NCBI GenBank assembly: GCA_934572365.1
Contig: CAKTKX010000108.1
Span: forward strand, 1-5,133
From: an uncultured Oscillospiraceae bacterium
GTDB taxonomy: Bacteria; Bacillota; Clostridia; Oscillospirales; Oscillospiraceae
Length of the DNA: 5,133 bases
Reading direction: 5' to 3'
Part shown: one piece after another, positions 1 to 4,181 of the stretch
How positions within the stretch are numbered: position 1 is the first letter of the stretch
Layout: each line of letters opens with the position of its first letter
Notes under the pieces: model-generated
Told to the model about the DNA's origin: nothing
What the model saw: only the letters and a program-made list of their open reading frames with translations
Database searches by the model: none
Translations under genes and position numbers: made by a program

Positions 1-864
1 ACCCGCGGCAACCAGATTTTTCGCCATGTACCGCGCCATATACGCCGCGCTGCGGTCAACCTTAGTGGGGTCTTTTCCGGAGAACGCGCCGCCGCCGTGG
101 GAGAAATAGCCGCCATAGGTGTCCACGATGATCTTCCGGCCCGTCAGGCCGGTATCGCCGTTGGGGCCGCCGATGACAAAATTGCCGGTGGGGTTGATGT
201 GGATATGGGCGACGTTCTCAATGTGGAAGCCGTAACGCTCCAGAACCGGGGCGATCACATTCTCCCGGACGTATTTTCTCAGCGCCTCGATTGGGAAATC
301 CGCGCTGTGCATGATGGAGACGACCACGGTGTCGATGCCCACCACGTTGCCCTGCTCGTCAAATTCCACGGTGACCTGGGTCTTTCCGTCAGGACGAAGC
401 AAGTCCGTCTCATGGACGAACTGGGTCAGGCGGCTGCACAGGGCGCGGCTGAGGGCTGCGGGCAGGGGCATCAGTTCCGGAGTCTGGGTGCAGGCGCCGC
501 CGAACATCATGCCCTGATCTCCTGCGCCGCCAACCTCGTCGTTGGTTCCCAGGGCGATGTCGGCGGACTGGGTGTGGATACGGCACTGAATCTCCACCGT
601 GTCGGCGTCGAAACCGTCGCCGGGGCAGACATAGCCGATTTTGCGGATGGCCTCCCGGGCAACGGCGGCGTAGTCAACGGCGGCCTTCGTGGTGATCTCG
701 CCGCAGATGATGCAGAAATCCGTGGTGACCATAGTCTCGCAGGCCACGCGGGAGTTGGGATCCTGGGCAAGGCAGGCGTCCAGAATGGCGTCGGAGATGG
801 AGTCCGCCACCTTATCGGGGTGGCCGTTGGTGACACATTCGGAGGTAAAAAGTCTTTTTTCCAT
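1..864 (-). CDS. metK: S-adenosylmethionine synthetase, N-terminal 288 residues (3' end outside window)
   Basis: MetK makes S-adenosylmethionine from methionine and ATP in the cytoplasm, releasing phosphate and pyrophosphate. The reverse strand is open from the ATG at 864-862 to the window edge. Family signatures are clear: GHPDK at residues 14-18 (ATP/metal region near the N-terminus), GAGDQG at 113-118, and the phosphate-binding stretch GGGAFSGKD at 257-265 followed by PTKVDRSAAY. Bacterial MetK is usually about 380-400 residues, so roughly 100 C-terminal residues lie beyond position 1. The start is supported by an AAAGGAA ribosome binding site (871-877) about 8 bases upstream and by the alignment of MEKRLFTSE with typical MetK N-termini. 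Nothing looks broken. Expression should be controlled by the SAM-I riboswitch directly upstream, giving feedback by the enzyme's own product. The identification is very secure. Confidence 0.98.
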   Translation of the reverse strand, partial: MEKRLFTSECVTNGHPDKVADSISDAILDACLAQDPNSRVACETMVTTDFCIICGEITTKAAVDYAAVAREAIRKIGYVCPGDGFDADTVEIQCRIHTQSADIALGTNDEVGGAGDQGMMFGGACTQTPELMPLPAALSRALCSRLTQFVHETDLLRPDGKTQVTVEFDEQGNVVGIDTVVVSIMHSADFPIEALRKYVRENVIAPVLERYGFHIENVAHIHINPTGNFVIGGPNGDTGLTGRKIIVDTYGGYFSHGGGAFSGKDPTKVDRSAAYMARYMAKNLVAAG

Positions 865-897
865 TTTGTTTTTCCTTTCTTTCTGTAACTGAATCTG

Positions 898-934
898 AAA
901 AAAGAAAAACCGCACACCGAAGATTCGATGTGCG
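898..934 (-). terminator. Intrinsic terminator of the metK SAM riboswitch (expression platform)
   Basis: Read on the reverse strand, CGCACATCGA and its partner TCGGTGTGCG (arms within 911-934) form a hairpin of about 10 bp with one G-U pair and a tight loop. It is followed by a U-rich run (GTTTTTCTTTTTT, 910-898). It lies between the SAM aptamer and the metK ribosome binding site, so it should stop transcription before metK when SAM is bound. Confidence 0.92.
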
Positions 935-950
935 CTTCTATCGAATCCTC
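919..950 (-). promoter_or_regulatory. Antiterminator helix of the metK SAM riboswitch
   Basis: On the reverse strand GAGGATTCGAT (950-940) pairs along its whole length with ATCGAATCTTC (929-919), giving 11 bp with one G-U. The 5' arm shares its GAGG with the 3' strand of aptamer helix P1, and the 3' arm is part of the terminator stem. The antiterminator therefore excludes both P1 and the terminator. Without SAM it should form and allow readthrough into metK. All pairings were read directly from the sequence. Confidence 0.85.
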
Positions 951-1037
951 ATCTTTCGTTTGCCGCCGGATTTGGCACCTTGTGTAAACAGGTTGCCGGG
1001 TTTCATCGGGCCGTTCCCTCCACCACTCTTGATAAGG
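947..1037 (-). promoter_or_regulatory. SAM-I (S-box) riboswitch aptamer controlling metK
   Basis: The reverse strand carries the conserved S-box blocks in order: CTTATCAAGAG, GGTGGAGGGAACGGCCCGATG, AAACCCGGCAACC, AAGGTGCCAAATCC and GAAAGATGAG. Helix P1 is CCTTATC (1037-1031) with GATGAGG (953-947), including one G-U pair. P3 is ACCT/AGGT around a short loop. This class binds S-adenosylmethionine and typically turns off sulfur and methionine genes by premature termination. The adjoining terminator and antiterminator fit that mode. P4 appears unusually short, about 2-3 bp. Confidence 0.96.
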
Positions 1038-1059
1038 CTTGTATGCAGTTCAACATTAT

Positions 1060-1087
1060 ATTTTACACAGTTTTCTACAAAAGTCAA
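1060..1087 (-). promoter_or_regulatory. Probable sigma-A promoter for the metK riboswitch transcript
   Basis: On the reverse strand TTGACT (1087-1082) and TAAAAT (1065-1060) are separated by 16 bases, each matching the sigma-A consensus at 5 of 6 positions. Initiation near 1053 would place the aptamer about 15 bases into the transcript. An overlapping TATAAT lies 21 bases from the -35 box, too far for normal spacing. Confidence 0.75.
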
Positions 1088-1110
1088 GCTTTTTGTTTAC
1101 AAATCCGATA

Positions 1111-1139
1111 TAGACATTTGAATGAATTGCTGATAGAAT
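1111..1139 (+). promoter_or_regulatory. Probable promoter for the rhomboid-like gene
   Basis: TAGACA (1111-1116) and TAGAAT (1134-1139) are spaced by 17 bases, each matching the sigma-A consensus at 5 of 6 positions, and TGA directly before the -10 box gives an extended -10 element. The 5' untranslated region would be about 75 bases. A second TATACT at 1154-1159 lacks a good -35 box. The region is AT-rich, so chance matches are possible. Confidence 0.5.
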
Positions 1140-1208
1140 GGGGATACGTTTTTTATACTGAACTTACATTATGATCTTTAGAAAAGATTTTAATCAGGAA
1201 ATAGTATT

Positions 1209-1213
1209 AGGAG
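1209..1213 (+). promoter_or_regulatory. Ribosome binding site that decides the GTG start at 1223
   Basis: AGGAG is followed immediately by a TTG at 1214, which has no spacing and is not usable from this site. The GTG at 1223 lies 9 bases downstream, within the normal range. The GTG is therefore the preferred start, removing three codons from the longest reading frame. Confidence 0.8.
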
Positions 1214-1222
1214 TTGAGTACC

Positions 1223-2086
1223 GTGAAAAATTTACGCAAGAAATTTGAGCTTTTCTGCTTCAGGAACCGGGATAAGGGCATCCCCAATCTGATGCTTTAC
1301 ATCGTCATCGGCACCGCCGTGGTCTACCTGTTCAGCCAGATGTCCGGCAACGCCCTTCTGTACAGCGCCCTCCGCTTTGACCGGACGAGCATTCTTCAGG
1401 GGCAGGTCTGGCGGCTGATCACCTATCCCCTGACCTACAGCGCCGGAAATATTCTGCTTACCTCCATCACCCTGCTGTGCTACTACTCCCTGGGCAGAGC
1501 CATGGAAAATGTGTGGGGCACCCTGCGGTTCAACCTGTTTTACCTCACCGGTGTGGTGATGATGGACGTTTACTGCCTGATTTTCGGCGGTCAGGCCAGC
1601 GTCACCTACCTGAACCTGAGCCTGTTTCTCAGCTACGCCACGCTGTACCCCGACGCGAATTTCCTGCTTTTCTTCATCATCCCCGTGAAAGCGTGGATTT
1701 TCGCGCTGATCGATCTGGCGATGGTGCTGCTCAGTCTGTTTACCGACCCCTTCCCCTACAATCTGTTCTCCGTGATCGCTCTTGCCAACTATTTCCTCTT
1801 CTTCGGCAAGGACGTGCTGAATGTGATTCCCGTGTCCTGGCGCACCAATGCCAGCCGCCTGTTCCGCAGGAAGCCCAAGCAGCCAAAGACAAAGGTCATC
1901 CACTTCAATGCCGGCTCCTACGAAGCCTCCACCGCCACGCCGAAAGCCCCCTACACCCACCGCTGCACGATCTGCGGCCGCACCGATGTGACAAATCCGG
2001 AGCTGGAATTCCGCTACTGCTCCAAGTGCAAGGGCTATTACTGCTACTGCCAGGATCACATCAATAATCACACGCACATTCAGTAA
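1223..2086 (+). CDS. Rhomboid-like six-helix membrane protein with C-terminal Cys/His zinc-binding tail, probably not a protease
   Basis: This 287-residue protein has about six hydrophobic segments (near residues 21-39, 72-92, 104-121, 127-141, 147-173 and 179-195), with a basic linker at 207-224. GQVWRLITYPL (60-70) and GRAMENVWGTLRFNLFYL (91-108) resemble the L1-loop and second-helix regions of rhomboid intramembrane proteases. However, no GxSG serine motif is present at the expected place (YLNLSLFLSYATLYPD, 129-144), and there is no histidine at all before residue 227, so the Ser/His dyad cannot form. The tail has C248-x2-C251, C266-x2-C269, C274-x-C276, H279, H283 and H285, an arrangement suited to one or two zinc ions. 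I infer a pseudoprotease-like protein that may bind or escort membrane partners. Its role is unknown. It is monocistronic or reads weakly into the aro region, since no clear terminator follows. It could be misannotated as an active rhomboid protease. Confidence 0.85.
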   Translation: MKNLRKKFELFCFRNRDKGIPNLMLYIVIGTAVVYLFSQMSGNALLYSALRFDRTSILQGQVWRLITYPLTYSAGNILLTSITLLCYYSLGRAMENVWGTLRFNLFYLTGVVMMDVYCLIFGGQASVTYLNLSLFLSYATLYPDANFLLFFIIPVKAWIFALIDLAMVLLSLFTDPFPYNLFSVIALANYFLFFGKDVLNVIPVSWRTNASRLFRRKPKQPKTKVIHFNAGSYEASTATPKAPYTHRCTICGRTDVTNPELEFRYCSKCKGYYCYCQDHINNHTHIQ

Positions 2087-2118
2087 GGGAAAAATGTCGC
2101 GGTTTTTGTAAATTCCTC

Positions 2119-2147
2119 TTGCAATATTCCGCCGCCCATGGTATAAT
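2119..2147 (+). promoter_or_regulatory. Strong sigma-A promoter of the aroF-tyrA-aroB operon
   Basis: TTGCAA (2119-2124) and a perfect TATAAT (2142-2147) are separated by 17 bases. TGG just before the -10 box provides an extended -10 TG. Transcription should start near 2154, leaving a leader of about 200 bases before aroF, long enough for the attenuator described in the following entries. Confidence 0.88.
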
Positions 2148-2179
2148 GTCCGCAGCTACTGAACAAGGAGCCTTTTTAT

Positions 2180-2248
2180 ATGGTCACCGTGAATTCTTCT
2201 GCTCGCTTTTCTTTTTATTACTATTACTTTTTTACCCGAAAAAAGTAA
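2180..2248 (+). CDS. 22-residue Phe/Tyr-rich leader peptide of the aromatic operon attenuator
   Basis: The frame starts at ATG 2180 behind AAGGAG (2165-2170, 9-base spacing) and ends at TAA 2246-2248, followed by an in-frame TAG. Residues 10-18 are FSFYYYYFF: four Tyr and four Phe in nine codons (Tyr codons TAT TAC TAT TAC, then TTT TTT). The tail TRKK is basic. The peptide has no signal-sequence or domain features, and its likely job is to be translated, not to act as a protein. A ribosome waiting for charged tRNA-Tyr or tRNA-Phe would cover the 5' arm of the hairpin at 2221-2251. A ribosome reaching the stop codon would instead cover the downstream antiterminator segment. This matches the logic of E. 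coli pheL and trpL. Such frames are usually missed by gene callers because of their size. Confidence 0.88.
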   Translation: MVTVNSSARFSFYYYYFFTRKK

Positions 2249-2251
2249 TAG
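2221..2251 (+). promoter_or_regulatory. Leader hairpin 1:2 overlapping the Tyr/Phe codons
   Basis: CTATTACTTTTTT (2221-2233) pairs perfectly with AAAAAAGTAATAG (2239-2251) around the loop ACCCG, giving 13 bp. After one mismatch three more pairs can form with GAT at 2253-2255, reaching into the antiterminator strand. The 5' arm contains the last Tyr and both final Phe codons, and the 3' arm contains the leader stop. No U-run follows, so this is not a terminator. It fits the pause or anti-antiterminator hairpin of an attenuator. Confidence 0.82.
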
Positions 2252-2314
2252 CGATTTGTGCTGCAGAAAATTTCAGGAGCTTTAGGGGTTATCTCAAACC
2301 GCCGCACGAATTGC
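2251..2314 (+). promoter_or_regulatory. Antiterminator pairing 2:3 of the aromatic attenuator
   Basis: GCGATTTGTGC (2251-2261) can pair along all 11 bases with GCACGAATTGC (2304-2314), including two G-U pairs, and two more pairs follow after one mismatch. The downstream strand is the inner 5' arm plus loop of the terminator, so the two structures exclude each other. The upstream strand begins three bases after the leader stop codon, where a terminating ribosome would mask it. Confidence 0.78.
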
Positions 2315-2335
2315 CGTGCGGCGGTTATTTTATTA
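2297..2335 (+). terminator. Attenuator terminator upstream of aroF
   Basis: AACCGCCGCACG (2297-2308) and CGTGCGGCGGTT (2315-2326) form a perfect 12-bp GC-rich stem around the loop AATTGC, followed by the U-rich stretch TTATTTTATTA. It lies only about 20 bases before the aroF start and after the operon promoter. It would therefore block aroF expression unless antitermination occurs. The U-run is interrupted by A residues, so termination may be partial. Confidence 0.9.
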
Positions 2336-2352
2336 CCAGGAGATGTTAAGCA

Positions 2353-3354
2353 ATGATCGCAGTATTGAAAAACGGCACCACGCCCTCCCAGATCCAGCAC
2401 CTTGTGGACTGGCTCAAGAATATGAACCTGGACGTTCACATTTCCGAAGGCTCAGAGGTCACCATTCTCGGTCTGGTCGGCGACACCAGCCGGGTGGACA
2501 TCGACCTTCTGAAAAGCCTGGAAATGGTGGAGACCGTCAAGCGGGTCTCTGAGCCGTTCAAACAGGCCAACCGAAAATTCCACCCCAAGGACACCATCAT
2601 TGAGGTAGGAAACGCCCGGATCGGCGGCGGGTATTTTGCCGTGATCGCAGGCCCCTGCAGTGTGGAATCCGAGGAGCAGATCATTGCCGTCGCTTCCGCC
2701 GTCAAGGAATCCGGCGCGTCCATTCTCCGGGGCGGCGCGTTTAAGCCTCGCACCTCTCCCTACGCCTTTCAGGGCATGAAGGGCGAGGGCATCCGGCTGC
2801 TTCTGGAGGCCAAAAAGGCTACGGGGCTGCCCATTGTCACGGAGATCATGAACATTTCCACCCTCGATCTGTTCGCCGACGTGGATATCATTCAGGTGGG
2901 CGCCCGGAATATGCAGAATTTCGACCTTCTCAAAGAGCTTGGCAAGACCGACAAGCCAATTCTGCTGAAACGGGGACTTGCCAACACCCTGCAGGAGCTG
3001 CTCATGAGCGCCGAGTACATCATGAGTGAGGGCAACAGCAAGGTCATCCTCTGCGAGCGGGGCATCCGCACCTTTGAGACCGCCACCCGAAACACCCTTG
3101 ATCTTTCCGCAGTTCCCGTGCTGCACAATCTGACCCACCTGCCCGTGGTGGTCGACCCCAGCCACGCCACCGGCAAGGCCGACCTGGTCGCCCCCATGGC
3201 CTACGCAGCCACCGCCGCCGGTGCCGACGGCATCATGGTGGAAGTCCACAACGATCCCGCCCACGCGCTGTGCGACGGCGCTCAGTCCATCACGCCGCCC
3301 CAGTTCGATGAGATCAGCCGGAAAGTCCGGCAGATTCGTGAGGTCCTTGTATGA
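2353..3354 (+). CDS. aroF: 3-deoxy-7-phosphoheptulonate (DAHP) synthase with N-terminal regulatory domain
   Basis: This enzyme condenses phosphoenolpyruvate and erythrose 4-phosphate to DAHP, the first step of the shikimate pathway, in the cytoplasm. The 333-residue length and domain order match the type I-beta enzymes such as that of Thermotoga maritima. A small ferredoxin-like (ACT-like) domain occupies about residues 1-70, and the TIM barrel about 80-333. Barrel motifs are IAGPCSVES (98-106), GGAFKPRTSPYAFQG (127-141), QVGARNMQNF (181-190), LLKRG (204-208), CERGIRTFE (234-242) and VVDPSHATG (266-274). Expected metal ligands are C102, H271, E297 and D308. K131 and K206 are the expected phosphoenolpyruvate-site lysines. 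In relatives the N-terminal domain mediates inhibition by Tyr or Phe, which is likely here too. The start follows AGGAGA (2338-2343) by 9 bases. The stop overlaps tyrA by ATGA. KDO8P synthase is related but lacks this N-terminal domain. Confidence 0.97.
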   Translation: MIAVLKNGTTPSQIQHLVDWLKNMNLDVHISEGSEVTILGLVGDTSRVDIDLLKSLEMVETVKRVSEPFKQANRKFHPKDTIIEVGNARIGGGYFAVIAGPCSVESEEQIIAVASAVKESGASILRGGAFKPRTSPYAFQGMKGEGIRLLLEAKKATGLPIVTEIMNISTLDLFADVDIIQVGARNMQNFDLLKELGKTDKPILLKRGLANTLQELLMSAEYIMSEGNSKVILCERGIRTFETATRNTLDLSAVPVLHNLTHLPVVVDPSHATGKADLVAPMAYAATAAGADGIMVEVHNDPAHALCDGAQSITPPQFDEISRKVRQIREVLV

Positions 3355-4181
3355 AAGTAGGTATTTTGGGTCTTGGCCTGATCGGTGGTTCCCTTGCCAG
3401 AGCCTATGCTTTGGAGGGTCACACCGTCTACGCCATTCAGCGAAACGAACCTATGCTGTCCTTCGCTATGCTTTCCGGTGCGGTTCACGGGAGGCTGGAT
3501 GAAACCACCATCCCGGAGTGCGACCTGATTCTGCTTGCCATCTACCCCGGCGGCTGCGCCGACTGGCTGGAAAAAAACGCGTCCCTTGTATCCAAGGATG
3601 CGCTGGTGATTGACTGCTGCGGCATCAAACGGGAGGTTTGCAGCCGCTGTTTCCCCCTGGCCGAACGGTACGGCTTTACCTTCGTTGGCGGGCATCCTAT
3701 GGCAGGCTCCCAGTTTTCCGGCTTCAAATACAGCCGGGCGAACCTCTTCGCGGGCGCACCCATGGTGCTGGTTCCACCGGTGTATGACGATATCCGGCTG
3801 TTAGACCGGGTAAAAACCGCACTGAAACCCTGCCATTTTGGTTTCTTCTCCGTCACAACGGCGGAAGATCATGATAAAATGATCGCCTTTACCTCTCAAA
3901 TGCCCCACATTCTCAGCAACGCTTTTATCAAGTCCCCCACCGCCTTGAAGCACAAGGGTTTCTCCGCCGGGAGCTACAAGGATCTGACCCGCGTCGCATG
4001 GCTGAATCCTCAGATGTGGGCAGAGCTATTTATGGAAAACAAGGACAATGTCCTCTTTGAACTGGACAGCTACATTGAAAGCCTGTCCGCTTATCGCGAC
4101 GCCATTGCCGCGGACGATATGGACGCCTTAGTCCAGCTGCTGGACGAGGGCAAAAAACGCAAAGAGGAGGTGGACGGATGA
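3351..4181 (+). CDS. tyrA: Prephenate dehydrogenase
   Basis: TyrA oxidatively decarboxylates prephenate to 4-hydroxyphenylpyruvate, the committed step towards tyrosine. The 276 residues contain a Rossmann dinucleotide motif GLGLIGGS (7-14), the catalytic-region motif GGHPMAGS (113-120, H115), QMPHILSNA (183-191, H186) and TRVAWLNPQMW (213-223), whose Arg is expected to hold the substrate carboxylate. The protein ends soon after the helical dimerisation domain, so it has no C-terminal ACT domain and no fused chorismate mutase. At the end of the second beta strand, where NAD-specific relatives usually have Asp, it reads AIQRNE (28-33), so cofactor preference is uncertain. Translation is probably coupled to aroF: ATG overlaps the aroF TGA by four bases, with GAGG at 3340-3343 as ribosome binding site. 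Arogenate dehydrogenase activity cannot be excluded from sequence. Confidence 0.95.
   Translation: MKVGILGLGLIGGSLARAYALEGHTVYAIQRNEPMLSFAMLSGAVHGRLDETTIPECDLILLAIYPGGCADWLEKNASLVSKDALVIDCCGIKREVCSRCFPLAERYGFTFVGGHPMAGSQFSGFKYSRANLFAGAPMVLVPPVYDDIRLLDRVKTALKPCHFGFFSVTTAEDHDKMIAFTSQMPHILSNAFIKSPTALKHKGFSAGSYKDLTRVAWLNPQMWAELFMENKDNVLFELDSYIESLSAYRDAIAADDMDALVQLLDEGKKRKEEVDG

Noticed and set aside
97..888. Long forward-strand open frame of 263 codons opposite metK
   Set aside because: It lies antisense to metK, whose motifs are unmistakable. The translation has no recognisable motif and runs into the riboswitch leader. GC-rich third positions keep opposite frames open.
1174..1190. Hairpin ATCTTT/AAAGAT followed by TTT in the 5' region of the rhomboid-like gene
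   Set aside because: The stem is six mostly A-U pairs with a three-base loop. It is typical of AT-rich spacer and not a credible terminator or operator.
1232..2077. Reverse-strand open frame of 281 codons opposite the rhomboid-like gene
   Set aside because: The composition is biased (Gly, Val, Gln, His rich), there is no ribosome binding site worth naming, and the forward frame gives a coherent membrane protein with a zinc tail.
2087..2118. Terminator after the rhomboid-like gene (AAAAA at 2090-2094 with TTTTT at 2103-2107)
   Set aside because: Only five A-U pairs could form, with no GC stem, which is too weak to call. Some readthrough into the aro leader is possible.
2277..2335. T-box riboswitch ahead of aroF, since T-boxes commonly control such operons in Firmicutes
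   Set aside because: AGGGGTTATCTC at 2284-2295 does not match the T-box AGGGTGGNACCGCG element, no specifier-loop stem is visible, and the leader peptide explains the layout.
2119..2349. Forward open frame of 76 codons across the aroF leader
   Set aside because: It begins within the promoter -35 box and runs through the terminator hairpin. The 22-codon frame at 2180 has the proper ribosome binding site and informative codons.
2452..3264. Reverse-strand open frame of 270 codons opposite aroF
   Set aside because: It is an antisense shadow of a fully conserved DAHP synthase, with no family motifs.
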